This document shows positions 1 through 8,853 of a stretch of 64,000 nucleotides of DNA, piece after piece; within the stretch, counting starts at the first letter, position 1, and the number at the start of each line of letters is the position of its first letter. This DNA comes from Methanocaldococcus sp. FS406-22 (GTDB taxonomy: Archaea; AGJL01; Methanococci; Methanococcales; Methanocaldococcaceae). Both the position numbers and the translations under genes were made by a program. The DNA lies in assembly GCF_000025525.1 (NCBI RefSeq), contig NC_013887.1, forward strand, positions 1,658,871-1,722,870, read 5' to 3'. The notes below the pieces were generated by a model, which worked only from the letters and a program-made list of their open reading frames with translations, did no database searches and was not told the DNA's origin.

Positions 1-130
1 CTGCTTTCTGGCTACAAATCCGTTAGGATTTGTTTAATCGAAGCGTTAGCTTTGAGCAATGAAAACTTTTAAAAGGTTTTCATCTAACTTTCTTAAAGTT
101 TCGTTTAGAACGGTTATGGGAGTGTAAAAC
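1..130. repeat. Run of short hairpins (possible MITE-like remnant)
   Basis: Seen: several small inverted repeats follow one another: ACAAATCC-gtta-GGATTTGT near 15-34, AAGC-gtta-GCTT near 40-51, GAAAAC...GTTTTC near 61-82, and AACTTTCTTAAAGTTT near 87-102. No open frame or RBS is visible. A similar hairpin (GAAACTTTT...AAAAGTTTC) lies near the tRNA at about 7183-7204. It may be a small non-autonomous repeat; the left end may be outside the window. Confidence 0.4.
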
Positions 131-154
131 ATAATTCAAATTCTGGTGGATTAA

Positions 155-940
155 ATGAGATTTATATTATTTCTGCCTTTGCTCATATTTGTGGGATTTA
201 TTGTTGGAATTTTAGGCAGTTTGTTTGGTATTGGTGGAGGCTTCTTAGTAGCTCCAATTTTAACATTTATCTTTGACTATTTTGGCATTCCAGATGGTGT
301 TAAATTTGCAGTAGGGACATCGTTATTAGTTGTATTTATAAACTCAATAGTATCAATATTCAGACATGCAAAAATTAAAAACATAAACTGGAAGGCATCA
401 ATAATTATTGGTGTTATTAGCTTAGTTTTTTCTTATATCAGTGGGTTTTTGGTGGTTAATTTTATTGATTCAGCCATGTTAAAAAAGCTCTTTGGAATCT
501 TTTTAATATCAAATGCGATTTATATGGCTAAATCACACCACATTGATAAAATCTCTGATAGAGAAGATAATTTAGCCCATTTTATATTTTGTGGAGTCGT
601 TGCTGGGTTTTTATCTGGTTTATTTGGCATTGGAGGAGGAATAGTTATAATCCCAATATTAACATTTGCAAAGTATCCAGTAAAAAGGTCTGTGGCAATC
701 TCTGTTGGAGTTATCCCTCTAACCTCAATTGGTGGACTTATCTCCTATTTAACAGCCAATACAAATAGCTACATCTACAATATTGGCTATGTTTCAATCC
801 CAATAGCTTTAATTATGGCTATTCCTATAATCTACTCTTCAAAATTGGGTATAAAGATTAATCAAAAGATTTCTTCAAAGCATTTGAGGATTATGCTAAG
901 TGCTATATTGGGAACAATGGGATTGATTATGCTTCTTTAA
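155..940 (+). CDS. TauE/SafE-family membrane permease
   Basis: A 261-residue integral membrane protein with about eight hydrophobic segments. It has the two internally related glycine-rich motifs typical of the TauE/SafE family (sulfite/sulfonate or other small-anion exporters): GSLFGIGGG near residues 21-29 and SGLFGIGGG near 155-163, each beginning one half of the duplicated protein. Start ATG is preceded by GGTGG about 7 bases upstream. The substrate cannot be told from sequence. It converges on hypB: the stop codon overlaps the 3' end of hypB by 14 bases. No operon partner is visible on this strand. Confidence 0.85.
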   Translation: MRFILFLPLLIFVGFIVGILGSLFGIGGGFLVAPILTFIFDYFGIPDGVKFAVGTSLLVVFINSIVSIFRHAKIKNINWKASIIIGVISLVFSYISGFLVVNFIDSAMLKKLFGIFLISNAIYMAKSHHIDKISDREDNLAHFIFCGVVAGFLSGLFGIGGGIVIIPILTFAKYPVKRSVAISVGVIPLTSIGGLISYLTANTNSYIYNIGYVSIPIALIMAIPIIYSSKLGIKINQKISSKHLRIMLSAILGTMGLIMLL

Positions 941-1598
941 CCTCTTTAACACTCTTTTCAATAAATTCCAAAACCTTATCAAATCCTTCCATTGTCTTTA
1001 AACTTAATAAAACAACTTCTGCCTCTGGGTTTATTCTTTTGGCATCGTTTTCCATTTTTTTAACATCTGCTCCAACTGCCTCTGCCAAATCAATCTTATT
1101 TATTATTATCAAATCAGCCGTCTTCATAATTCCAGGGTGTTTTTCTATTGTATCATCTCCTTCGGTTGTTGATACAACAACAATCCTTTTATGAGTTCCT
1201 AAATCAAAGTCAGCAGGGCAGATTAAATTACCAACATTCTCTATAAATAATAAATCAATCTCCTTCAAATTTAAATCCTCCAAAGCATGCCCTACTAAAT
1301 GAGCATCTAAGTGGCATTCCTTACCAGTATTTAAAGGAACAACTTTAGCTCCATGCTTCTCCATTCTTTCAGCATCAAACTTTGCAATAACATCTCCTGC
1401 AATGCAGCCTATTTTATACTTATCCTTTAAATTGTCAATTAATTTTTCAATTAATAGAGTTTTCCCACTCCCTATAGCTCCCATGAAGTCAAAGGCAACA
1501 ACACCATGTTTATTTAACAGCTTTCTATTCTTATCTGCCAATCTTTTATTTGCCTTTAATATGTCTTTGGCAATGTCTAAAACTCCCACTAAATGCAT
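927..1598 (-). CDS. hypB: HypB, nickel-handling GTPase for [NiFe]-hydrogenase maturation
   Basis: SIMIBI-class GTPase that works with HypA in nickel delivery to [NiFe]-hydrogenases. Seen: P-loop GAIGSGKT at residues 40-47, the metal-binding Cys95-His96 in TGKECHLDAH, switch ENVGNLICP, and NKID for guanine recognition. The sequence is very close to the structurally characterised M. jannaschii HypB as I remember it. The start is ATG at 1598 (MHLVGVLDI), 4 bases after GGTGATGA; an ATG two codons earlier abuts the same RBS. The open frame runs further upstream into the KH gene but those starts lack an RBS. It ends 16 bp before the KH gene stop upstream, so it is probably cotranscribed with that operon. 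Confidence 0.95.
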   Translation of the reverse strand: MHLVGVLDIAKDILKANKRLADKNRKLLNKHGVVAFDFMGAIGSGKTLLIEKLIDNLKDKYKIGCIAGDVIAKFDAERMEKHGAKVVPLNTGKECHLDAHLVGHALEDLNLKEIDLLFIENVGNLICPADFDLGTHKRIVVVSTTEGDDTIEKHPGIMKTADLIIINKIDLAEAVGADVKKMENDAKRINPEAEVVLLSLKTMEGFDKVLEFIEKSVKEVKEA

Positions 1599-1614
1599 GT
1601 TCATCACCGATGTA

Positions 1615-2271
1615 TTATTCTTCATCTTCTTCAAATTCAACGTCATCATCATAGTTTGGATTCATCTTCTCATACAACTCATCAACATCACTCTTCTTCT
1701 TCCAAAGTTCAAATCTTGCCCTTTTAATCTTCTGTCTCTCTCTTTCTAAGAATTTATATGTTTTTGCATGTGAGGCTCCTCTTAAGAGCATTTCAACAGC
1801 CTCTTTAGCTATCTGAACCGGCTCATGCTCTCCAACTATTGCAACAGTGTTTCCATAGACAGAGACATTAGCCCCAGTTAAGCTCTCTATGTATCTTCTT
1901 GATTTTCCTTCCTTACCAATAACTCTCCCTTTTAATCTCCTTATGCTGTTTTCAGAGCTTGCATAGTCCTCAATATCTATAACCTCCAAAACATACTCAT
2001 CACTAACCAATTTTAATGCAATTTCTGGATTAAATCCTCTACCAATAGCCCTAACTATATCCTTTGCCTTCCAAACAGCCAATGGGTCTTTCTGCTTGTC
2101 AGTCCCATAAATGGTTACAGTTCCATCAGCATCAATCTCTAACTTAACTCCTAACTCTTTTTCAATAGTTTTTTTAACATTTCCTTTTTTTCCTATTAAA
2201 ACTCCTACTCTTTCTCTTGGAATCTTTAAAATTTCTATATTTTTATCTTGTCCAATATTTCCAAAAACCAT
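1615..2271 (-). CDS. KH-domain rRNA-processing protein (Pno1/Dim2-like)
   Basis: A 218-residue protein with two KH-type RNA-binding domains: the first carries VGVLIGKKGNVKKTIE near residues 22-37, the second GRVIGKEGKSRRYIE near 115-130. This is the archaeal relative of eukaryotic Pno1/Dim2, a small-subunit maturation factor. The C terminus is strongly acidic (NYDDDVEFEEDEE). ATG at 2271 follows GGTGATAAAA; an in-frame TTG four codons earlier was rejected. It follows rio1 and aIF1A on the same strand (gaps 29 and about 5 bp), an arrangement seen widely in archaea and consistent with a joint role in 30S maturation and initiation. Confidence 0.9.
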   Translation of the reverse strand: MVFGNIGQDKNIEILKIPRERVGVLIGKKGNVKKTIEKELGVKLEIDADGTVTIYGTDKQKDPLAVWKAKDIVRAIGRGFNPEIALKLVSDEYVLEVIDIEDYASSENSIRRLKGRVIGKEGKSRRYIESLTGANVSVYGNTVAIVGEHEPVQIAKEAVEMLLRGASHAKTYKFLERERQKIKRARFELWKKKSDVDELYEKMNPNYDDDVEFEEDEE

Positions 2272-2300
2272 TTTTATCACCAAATAAAATAAAAATAAAT

Positions 2301-3155
2301 TTATAATTGCTTAATCATTGCCTCATCAATTGGGTTTATCTCTTTTCCAGTTATATATTTGTATAAATCCTTATAGTTACAGTCAACTCTCTTCCTTCTA
2401 AAGAAATTGCATATATTTATACAATCTCTAATAAGTAAAGGATGAGCTAATGGATGTTGGGTAATAACACTCTGCGAGAAATCAATAAATACTGGCTCAT
2501 CATCTTTAACCAATATGTTGTATTCACTCAAATCTCCATGAACTAACTCTCCTTCTTCATAGAGCTTTTTCATACTCTCTTTTATGATTTTAAAATATCT
2601 CTCCCAATCTAAATCCTGCATATCTTTAAGTTTTGGAGCTGGAATTCCTCTATAACCAACAAAATCCATAACTAAGACGTTCTCTCTTCTCAACCTTGCC
2701 TTTGGTGCATTTATAATCTCAGAAGCTCTCCTTAAATTTCTAAATTCCTTCTCAACCCATGCATGGATTATCTGCCTTCTACTACTCTTTCTTAAGTGGA
2801 ATCTTGGGTCTCCTTGGATATATTTACTCATAGTTTTAAAATCGCATGTAGCAACTCTGTAAACTTTAACAGCTCTGTAAAACTTCCCCTTCCTTGCTTT
2901 AAATACCACTGCCTCTTTTCCAGAATTAACTATCCCTATATATTCAGTTAAATGCTTCCCAGCTAATAAACTAAATAAAGTCATTAAGGTTCTTTTATCA
3001 AAAACTTCATTGGCTGTCTTTAAATCCTCTAAAAACTTCCTTTCTTTCTCTAAAATTTCTTTTTGATATTCTCTATCCAATTGGAATTCTTCCTTCTCAG
3101 TTAATAGTTTATTTAATTCATAGAGCTCTTCATCAATGTTTTTAGCTATAGCCAT
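2301..3155 (-). CDS. rio1: Rio1 atypical serine protein kinase
   Basis: RIO-family kinase/ATPase implicated in late small ribosomal subunit maturation. Seen: nucleotide-binding loop IGIVNSGKEAVVF at about residues 73-85, the ATP-anchoring lysine in RAVKVYR near 97, catalytic loop VHGDLSEYNIL at 205-215 and metal-binding IDFSQ near 224-228. The first 60 residues are a charged helical region preceding the RIO core. Length 284 fits archaeal Rio1. ATG at 3155 overlaps AGGTG; GTG at 3158 is an alternative. It lies between aIF1A and the KH gene in an apparent operon. Confidence 0.93.
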   Translation of the reverse strand: MAIAKNIDEELYELNKLLTEKEEFQLDREYQKEILEKERKFLEDLKTANEVFDKRTLMTLFSLLAGKHLTEYIGIVNSGKEAVVFKARKGKFYRAVKVYRVATCDFKTMSKYIQGDPRFHLRKSSRRQIIHAWVEKEFRNLRRASEIINAPKARLRRENVLVMDFVGYRGIPAPKLKDMQDLDWERYFKIIKESMKKLYEEGELVHGDLSEYNILVKDDEPVFIDFSQSVITQHPLAHPLLIRDCINICNFFRRKRVDCNYKDLYKYITGKEINPIDEAMIKQL

Positions 3156-3160
3156 CACCT

Positions 3161-3469
3161 TTATAGCAACTCATCTAAGTAACCTTTTCTTTTAAGCCAT
3201 TCAACCTGTGTTTTTGTGTATCTCCAAATAATATCACACTTTTGATCTCCTTGGACTTCCCATGGTTTTACAATAACTATATCTCCTTCTCTAACCCAAA
3301 TTCTATTCTTTAATCTACCAGGAATTCTTCCTAATCTTGTTTTTCCATCTAAGCATCTGACTCTAACTCTACTTGCCCCTAACATTTGCTCTATAATACC
3401 TAAAATCTCATTCTCTTCTTTTTTTGGAATTCTTACTCTAATTTGTTGTTCTTGTTGCTGTTCTACCAT
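3161..3469 (-). CDS. eif1A: Translation initiation factor aIF1A
   Basis: S1-like OB-fold factor that binds the ribosomal A site during initiation. The 102-residue protein has the conserved core [17 protein letters not shown]-type strand region followed by [25 protein letters not shown], as in archaeal and eukaryotic eIF1A. The N terminus is unusually glutamine-rich (VEQQQEQQ). Two adjacent ATGs (3472, 3469) are possible; 3469 has the better spacing to GGTGAT. It is first in the aIF1A-rio1-KH(-hypB) operon. Confidence 0.95.
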   Translation of the reverse strand: MVEQQQEQQIRVRIPKKEENEILGIIEQMLGASRVRVRCLDGKTRLGRIPGRLKNRIWVREGDIVIVKPWEVQGDQKCDIIWRYTKTQVEWLKRKGYLDELL

Positions 3470-3792
3470 CATATCACCTTTTTACTTTTTTAGTTTGTGT
3501 TTTGCTGATGCTAATAGTTTTATTATCCTATCAAAATCTCAAAATTGAGTGTTTTGATAAACCTTAGATTTTTGTGTCTATGGGTTTGTGATATTTAATA
3601 TTTATTTTATATACTCTATCAGTATATATATCTGTTGATTGCTAATAAAATTTTTAGTATGGGACTTTCGCAGTTTATATTATTTAATAAGGTATTTAGA
3701 TGCCTAAAGGCATCATTTTTTCCTTATAAGGGTTTATTCCTGCAAAAGTCCCATAATTATTCTAAGTTTTTCAAATATTAAAGGTGGATAGG
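3470..3792. other. Intergenic region with imperfect inverted repeat and MITE-like element
   Basis: Divergent promoter region between aIF1A (minus) and cofG (plus). It holds an imperfect inverted repeat TATCAAAATCTC...GAGTGTTTTGATA at about 3528-3560, AT-rich TATA-like runs (TATATATAT near 3624), and the 96-bp element annotated separately at 3659-3754. No gene seen. Confidence 0.6.
3659..3754. repeat. MITE-like element, family A, copy 1
   Basis: A 96-bp segment bounded by 15-bp terminal inverted repeats with one mismatch: ATGGGACTTTCGCAG at the left and CTGCAAAAGTCCCAT at the right. Inside is a short hairpin GATGCC-taaa-GGCATC. A related element lies in the opposite orientation at 15554-15648 with the same internal GATGCC/GGCATC hairpin and similar ends. 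It has no coding capacity. Confidence 0.7.
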
Positions 3793-4869
3793 ATGATAAG
3801 CAGAGAAGAGGCAATTAATTTCCTTAACTCAACATCTTCTAAAGATATATTAGATAAATTAGCTCAAATTAACAATACATTTAAGAGAGAATATATAACT
3901 TACTCAAAAAATGTCTTTATACCATTATCAAAGTGGTGTAGAAATAAGTGCGGATATTGTATTTTTAGAGAAGATAAACCAAGTCTAATGAAACCAAATG
4001 AAGTTAAAGAAATTTTATTAAAAGGGGATAAGTTAGGTTGTAGAGAGGCGTTATTTACATTTGGGGAACATGTAGATGAAAATAAAGAGATTAAAGAGCA
4101 ATTAAAATCTATGGGTTATGATAGCATATTGGAATATCTTTACGATTTAGAGGAATGGGCTTTAAATAACACCTCTCTTTTACCTCACACAAATTGTGGT
4201 ATCTTAAATTATGATGAGTTAAAGATGCTTAAAGAGGTTAATGCATCTATGGGTTTGATGTTGGAAAATGCTTCAGAGAGGTTAATGAATACAATAGCCC
4301 ATAAATATAGCCCAGGAAAACATCCAAAATTAAGGATAGAGATGATTGAAAATGCTGGGAAGTTAAAGATTCCATTCACAACTGGTTTGCTAATTGGTAT
4401 TGGGGAAACTAATGAAGAAATTGTTGATTCACTATTTAAAATAAAGGAAATTCATGAAAAGTATAAGCATATTCAAGAAGTTATAATCCAAAACTTTAGG
4501 GCTAAGAAAGGCATTCCAATGGAAAATTATAAGGAACCATCACCAATAAAGATGTTAAAGGTTATTATTTTAGCAAAGTTGATTTTAGAAGATATTTCAA
4601 TCCAAATTCCACCAAATTTAAATAGAGAGACAGGGCAGTTGTTTTTGTTGGCAGGGGTTGATGATTGGGGAGGAGTTTCTCCATTAACAAAGGATTACGT
4701 TAATCCAGAGGCAGAGTGGCCAGAGATAAGAGAGTTGAGAGAATGGACTGAAGAGTTAGGGTTAAAGTTAAAGATGAGACTACCTGTTTATGATAAATAC
4801 ATAAGTGAAGAGTGGTTAAGTGATAAAGTTTATAATAAGATTATTGAGATGGGATGGTTAAAGGAATAG
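3793..4869 (+). CDS. cofG: CofG, FO synthase subunit 1 (coenzyme F420 biosynthesis)
   Basis: Radical SAM enzyme that, with CofH, makes the deazaflavin chromophore FO of coenzyme F420. Seen: the cluster motif C49RNKC53GYC56, then family signatures [20 protein letters not shown], and a C-terminal QIPPNLNRE / [20 protein letters not shown] block characteristic of FO synthases. Length 358 is typical. ATG 3793 is placed 5 bases after GGTGG; a GTG three codons earlier overlaps that RBS. Its 3' end overlaps the convergent gene by 29 bp. Confidence 0.95.
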   Translation: MISREEAINFLNSTSSKDILDKLAQINNTFKREYITYSKNVFIPLSKWCRNKCGYCIFREDKPSLMKPNEVKEILLKGDKLGCREALFTFGEHVDENKEIKEQLKSMGYDSILEYLYDLEEWALNNTSLLPHTNCGILNYDELKMLKEVNASMGLMLENASERLMNTIAHKYSPGKHPKLRIEMIENAGKLKIPFTTGLLIGIGETNEEIVDSLFKIKEIHEKYKHIQEVIIQNFRAKKGIPMENYKEPSPIKMLKVIILAKLILEDISIQIPPNLNRETGQLFLLAGVDDWGGVSPLTKDYVNPEAEWPEIRELREWTEELGLKLKMRLPVYDKYISEEWLSDKVYNKIIEMGWLKE

Positions 4870-5326
4870 CGTTCTCTATTATTGATATTTGCTTTTTTAG
4901 AATATCCTCATATCTATTTTTTAATATTTGCAGAGCTTTATAGGCAGATTTTCCGTCCAAATATACAACCTCCTCTTTTCCCCTTTCCATATACTTAACG
5001 TAAGCCAGATTTTCATCAAAACTTATAGTTAAGGATATAAATTTATTTGAGCTTAGAATATCCTTTAACATCTCTTCATAAACATTATTTCCACAGAATA
5101 GATTTAATTTAGCAATTTCATTTATATCTTCATCCTCAATAAGTTGTTTTATCTTTTCATACTCAGAGATAATTATTTCTAAGTTATCAACCAATTCCTT
5201 AAAACTCTCAGCCCTTTCAATTAAACAAATAAATTTGATTTCAATTTTTCCTTTTCCTTTCCATCTCCACTCTCTATTTCTCCATTCATTGATTTTTTCT
5301 TTGATTTCTTTAATGTTGAAATTCAT
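4841..5326 (-). CDS. Hypothetical protein
   Basis: A 161-residue charged, helix-rich soluble protein that I do not recognise. The N-terminal third is rich in K, E and W ([18 protein letters not shown]), followed by predicted helices and a C-terminal lysine-rich helix. No Cys cluster, P-loop or membrane segment. ATG at 5326 follows GGTGAAATT. It is antiparallel to cofG, overlapping its 3' end by 29 bp, and diverges from the MBL-fold gene, so it appears to be a single-gene transcript. Confidence 0.7.
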   Translation of the reverse strand: MNFNIKEIKEKINEWRNREWRWKGKGKIEIKFICLIERAESFKELVDNLEIIISEYEKIKQLIEDEDINEIAKLNLFCGNNVYEEMLKDILSSNKFISLTISFDENLAYVKYMERGKEEVVYLDGKSAYKALQILKNRYEDILKKQISIIENAIPLTIPSQ

Positions 5327-5438
5327 AATTTCACCAAAAAACCATAAAGTATTTATCCCCAAATGCGGGAAAATAGTAATATTAACAATTATGCATTATA
5401 TCAACAAAACTATAAAATCGAATAAGAGTGGTGGCATC

Positions 5439-6209
5439 ATGATTAAAATATTGGTTGATAACACTGCATATAAAAAATTTTTTGCTCAGCATGGGTTTTC
5501 AGCTTTAATAGAAATAAATAATAAAAGAATTTTATTTGATGCTGGTCAAAATCCAATAACTTTGAGAGAAAACTTAAAATTATTTGATGAAAGGGAGGGA
5601 TTTGATTATATTGTCTTATCTCATGGGCATTACGACCATTGTGATGGATTAAAATATGTTATAGAGAATGATTTAATCAACGGGAAGGTTATAGCTCATA
5701 AAGATGCATTCTTAGATAAATATGCTGGCAGTAGATATATAGGAATTGACAAAGAAATAAAGGAATATCTGTTAAAAAAAGCTGATTTAGAGATTATTGA
5801 AAAGCCATATAAGATAGATAAAGATACTATTGTCTCTGGATATGTTCCGAGGGAGCATAAATATGAAATGGAAGAGTTTCAATGTATTAAAGATGGAAAG
5901 AGAATGAAAGATGAGGTAAATGATGACATGTTCTTAATAGCCAAGGGGATTTTGATAACTGGTTGCTCCCACAGTGGAATTATAAATGTAGTTGAATATG
6001 GGAAAAAGTTAAGCACAATTAAAGGAGTTTTAGGAGGTTTTCACTTAGTAGGGGTTTCAGATAACTATTTAAATAGGGTTGTTGATTATTTCAAATCCCA
6101 AGATTTTTGGTTTATGCCTATGCATTGCACTGGATTTAAGGCTTTAACAAAACTGTCTCAATTAAATAACTTTGTTTATGGGCATGTAGGTAAAATCATT
6201 GAGATTTAG
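5439..6209 (+). CDS. Metallo-beta-lactamase fold hydrolase (dihydropterin/RFA-P family)
   Basis: A 256-residue MBL-fold protein with the metal site LSHGHYDHCDG (H62, H64, D66, H67), a second-shell GCSHSG near residue 167 and GGFHLVG near 193. This subgroup resembles proteins annotated as 7,8-dihydropterin-6-methyl-4-(beta-D-ribofuranosyl)-aminobenzene 5'-phosphate synthase, linked to methanopterin biosynthesis; whether this paralogue has that activity is not shown by sequence. The open frame extends 5' but the start at 5439 (MIKILVDN) has an RBS (GTGGTGG). The cation pump gene follows 9 bp downstream, suggesting cotranscription. Confidence 0.8.
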   Translation: MIKILVDNTAYKKFFAQHGFSALIEINNKRILFDAGQNPITLRENLKLFDEREGFDYIVLSHGHYDHCDGLKYVIENDLINGKVIAHKDAFLDKYAGSRYIGIDKEIKEYLLKKADLEIIEKPYKIDKDTIVSGYVPREHKYEMEEFQCIKDGKRMKDEVNDDMFLIAKGILITGCSHSGIINVVEYGKKLSTIKGVLGGFHLVGVSDNYLNRVVDYFKSQDFWFMPMHCTGFKALTKLSQLNNFVYGHVGKIIEI

Positions 6210-6218
6210 GGGCTGATT

Positions 6219-7070
6219 ATGAGAGAAGTAGAAAAGCCATTAATTGTGAGCATTGTAGGAAATATATTATTAGGATTAATAAAAATTGTTATAGGGTATG
6301 TTTATTCAAGTATATCCCTAATTTCTGATGGAATTCACTCTTTATCTGATGTTATAACAAGTATTATTGGAATAATTGGTGTAAAAATTGCATCAAAACC
6401 ACCAGATGAATCTCATCCATACGGACATTCGAGATTTGAATGTCTTTTTTCTTTTTTTATAGGATTAGCTTTATTTTTTACAGCTTATGAGATAGGCAAA
6501 TATGCAGTAGAGAGAATTATATCTGGAGAAGTAATTGAAGTGAATATTATAATGGTAGCAGTGGCTATTTTATCAATAGTTGTTAAAGAGTTGATGACAA
6601 GATATTCTTTATTTATTGGAAAAAAATTAAATAGCCAAGTTTTAATTGCAGATGCTTACCATCATAGGAGTGATGCCCTAAGTAGTGTTGTAGTTTTAGT
6701 TGGGTTGTTGTTGCAAAAATTCGGCATTTATTATGGGGATGCCATAGCTGGGATAATAGTGGCTTTGATGATAGCAAAAGTAGCTTTTGATATATGTTTA
6801 ACAAACATTGATTATTTAACAGGAAGGTCCCCACCAAAAAAATTCTTTGAACTCGTTAAAAAAGAGGCATTGACTGTGGATAAAGTTATTGGAGTGCATG
6901 ACATAAAAGCTCACTATGTAGGGCCAAGAATCCATGTTGAACTACATGTGGAGGTTCCATCAAATATTTCAGCAAAAGAGATGCACGATATTGAAGTTGC
7001 AGTTAAAAATAGATTAGAAAGTTTGGATAACGTTGAGAGAGCTTATGTTCATGTAGATATCGTGGATTAG
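6219..7070 (+). CDS. Cation diffusion facilitator family transporter
   Basis: A 283-residue CDF metal/proton antiporter. Six membrane segments occupy about residues 8-200. Metal-site motifs are SDGIHSLSD in TM2 (D37, H40/D44) and ADAYHHRSDALSS in TM5 (about 143-155), plus the conserved GHSRFE between TM2 and TM3. The C-terminal cytoplasmic domain ends in HVELHVEVPSN and AYVHVDI with the expected His-rich strand pattern. The H/D make-up fits zinc, iron or cobalt efflux, but the ion is not determined. It begins 9 bp after the MBL gene. Confidence 0.9.
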   Translation: MREVEKPLIVSIVGNILLGLIKIVIGYVYSSISLISDGIHSLSDVITSIIGIIGVKIASKPPDESHPYGHSRFECLFSFFIGLALFFTAYEIGKYAVERIISGEVIEVNIIMVAVAILSIVVKELMTRYSLFIGKKLNSQVLIADAYHHRSDALSSVVVLVGLLLQKFGIYYGDAIAGIIVALMIAKVAFDICLTNIDYLTGRSPPKKFFELVKKEALTVDKVIGVHDIKAHYVGPRIHVELHVEVPSNISAKEMHDIEVAVKNRLESLDNVERAYVHVDIVD

Positions 7071-7154
7071 TTATAATTTTATACTTTTTTAAAATATTTT
7101 AAATTATATTAAAGTTGAATATTCAAAATAATAGATTAATCTTTCCAAAAATAA

Positions 7155-7258
7155 AATATATGGTGGGCTCAGGAGATACAAACGAAACTTTTAGAAAAAG
7201 TTTCATCAACATAATTAGAATTAGGATAGTCTAGAATATATGGTGGGCTCGGGGAGAT
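7155..7258. repeat. Direct repeat duplicating the tRNA-Val 3' end
   Basis: AATATATGGTGGGCTC followed by (A/G)GGAGAT-type sequence occurs at 7155-7177 and again at 7235-7258, the latter being the 3' acceptor end, CCA and downstream flank of tRNA-Val. The two copies are 80 bp apart and bracket a short AT-rich stretch with a GAAACTTTT/AAAAAGTTTC hairpin. This is what a small element or integrase-type recombination at a tRNA 3' end would leave. Confidence 0.65.
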
Positions 7259-7317
7259 TCGAACTCCCGACCACCGCCGTGTCAGGGCGGCATCATAGCC
7301 ATCTAGACCACGAGCCC
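7241..7317 (-). tRNA. tRNA-Val (anticodon GAC), CCA encoded
   Basis: Read on the minus strand the sequence folds as a tRNA: acceptor GGGCTCG pairing with CGAGCCC, anticodon stem CCGCC/GGCGG with loop CTGACAC (anticodon GAC, reading GUC/GUU valine codons), T-arm GGGAG-TTCGAAT-CTCCC, discriminator A and an encoded CCA. A TATA box lies 30-45 bp upstream. Confidence 0.95.
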
Positions 7318-7346
7318 TCAACCACAAGCGAAATTAAAGTATGCGT

Positions 7347-7362
7347 AACTTATATATAAAGT
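7347..7362 (-). promoter_or_regulatory. Box A (TATA) promoter of tRNA-Val
   Basis: On the minus strand, ACTTTATATATAAGTT lies about 30 bp before the tRNA 5' end, the expected distance for a methanococcal box A with initiation about 25 bp downstream. Confidence 0.75.
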
Positions 7363-7566
7363 TTTCGGTTATAACTAACTAGTAATGTCAAATATATAAA
7401 AATATTTAAAGAAGTATGTAATAAAAATTTACTGAAATGTTGATTTTCAGTAACTCTATTATATACTAAGGTATAAATACATCAAGAGATTAAAATGATT
7501 AAAGAGTTAGAATCTAAGAAAGTGTTTTAAAATTTTTAAAAATCTAACATAAATTGGGGAATTACA

Positions 7567-8127
7567 ATGGTGGGGGAGATTCCAGTCTTACTTATAATGA
7601 AAAAACCAATAGTGGTTAGTGGAGATGTTTCAGTATATGATGTTGCAAAACTGATGGTTGAACAAGATGTTCCTTGCGTTCTTGTAGTATGTGAAAGACC
7701 AAATCATGAGAGTATTGGAGTGGCTACAGATAAAGACATAATAAAAAGAGTACTGATTAAAAAGCTGTCTCCAGACAAAGTTAAGGTGGAGGATATCTCT
7801 TCAGGTAAGTTAGTTACTATTCCACCAAATACAACAATTGACGAAGCTTTGAAAATCATGAATAAATATAAAACCAACGAATTGTTTATTGTAGATGAAG
7901 GAAAAATTATTGGGGTAATAACACAGGAAGATTTAATAAAAATTGCTCCAGAGATTATTTCCACTTTAAAAGAGCTTGTAAATTATCTACTTCAGATTAT
8001 TGACGAGGTTACTAGTGAAGAAAGTAGCGACAAATCTAAAGAAACACGAAAAATAGACCAAAGTAAGGGTGATAAAAAAGATAGCAAACCTAATGTGAAA
8101 AAAAAGAAGATAATGTTAATAAAATAG
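7567..8127 (+). CDS. CBS-domain pair protein
   Basis: A 186-residue protein consisting of two CBS domains (about residues 10-70 and 75-132), the usual adenine-nucleotide or SAM sensing module. Seen: DVSVYDVAKLMVEQDVPCVLVV and TTIDEALKIMNKYKTNELFIVDEGKIIGVITQEDL. The last 45 residues are a highly charged Lys-rich tail (KKDSKPNVKKKK) that could bind nucleic acid or a partner. ATG at 7567 has an upstream GGGGAATTACA RBS. It lies 14 bp ahead of trpF and probably shares its transcript; the partner it regulates is unknown. Confidence 0.85.
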   Translation: MVGEIPVLLIMKKPIVVSGDVSVYDVAKLMVEQDVPCVLVVCERPNHESIGVATDKDIIKRVLIKKLSPDKVKVEDISSGKLVTIPPNTTIDEALKIMNKYKTNELFIVDEGKIIGVITQEDLIKIAPEIISTLKELVNYLLQIIDEVTSEESSDKSKETRKIDQSKGDKKDSKPNVKKKKIMLIK

Positions 8128-8141
8128 CGTAGGTGAAAAAA

Positions 8142-8810
8142 TTGGTTAAGATAAAAATCTGTGGAATAACTAACGAGGAAGATATGGCATATATATCAAA
8201 AAGAGTCCATGCAGTTGGAGTTATAGTAGACGTTCCCGTAAAAACTCCAAGAAAAATTTCTTTGGATAAAGCCACTGAATTAAAAAGCCACGTTGCTCCT
8301 TTCACATCATTAGTTGCTGTATTGATGCCAAACAGTATAAAGGAGGTTTTAGAAGTTTATAATGCCTTAAAACCAAATGCTATACAACTACATGGATTTG
8401 AGAGCTTAGAATTTGTTAAAGAATTAAGAGATTTAAAAAATAATGGAAATCTAAACGCTGATATAATTAAAGTCATCCATATACCTAAAGATGAGGAAAT
8501 TGATTTTAAAACTTTATTGAATACTGCAAAAGAGTATGAAAAGTATGCAGATGCAATCTTAGTTGATACAAAGATAGAGAACATAAAATTTGAAGGAAAA
8601 ACTCATGATTGGGCGGTATCTAAGAAGTTGAGAGAATCTCTAAAAAAGCCATTAATCTTAGCTGGTGGCTTGAATAGAGATAATGTCTTAGAGGCAATAA
8701 AAACGGTTAAACCTTATGCTATTGACGTGTCATCTTCATTAGAGGCTTATGGTGGAAAGAAAGACTTTAAAAAAGTAGATGAGTTTTTGGAAGTTGTTAA
8801 AAGGGCTTAA
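8142..8810 (+). CDS. trpF: TrpF, phosphoribosylanthranilate isomerase
   Basis: (beta/alpha)8-barrel enzyme of tryptophan biosynthesis converting N-(5-phosphoribosyl)anthranilate to CdRP. Seen: the N-terminal KICGITNEED with the catalytic Cys, IQLHG, the catalytic-Asp strand ILVDTK, and the phosphate-binding loops LAGGLNRDN and DVSSSLEAYGGKKD. TTG at 8142 is chosen because it sits 5 bases after AGGTGA; the GTG at 8133 lies within that RBS. The rest of the trp pathway is not in this window. About 222 residues, slightly longer than most TrpF. Confidence 0.92.
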   Translation: MVKIKICGITNEEDMAYISKRVHAVGVIVDVPVKTPRKISLDKATELKSHVAPFTSLVAVLMPNSIKEVLEVYNALKPNAIQLHGFESLEFVKELRDLKNNGNLNADIIKVIHIPKDEEIDFKTLLNTAKEYEKYADAILVDTKIENIKFEGKTHDWAVSKKLRESLKKPLILAGGLNRDNVLEAIKTVKPYAIDVSSSLEAYGGKKDFKKVDEFLEVVKRA

Positions 8811-8853
8811 AATATTTAAAGGTATAGGAAGATATTTAAAATTTGGGGGAATT

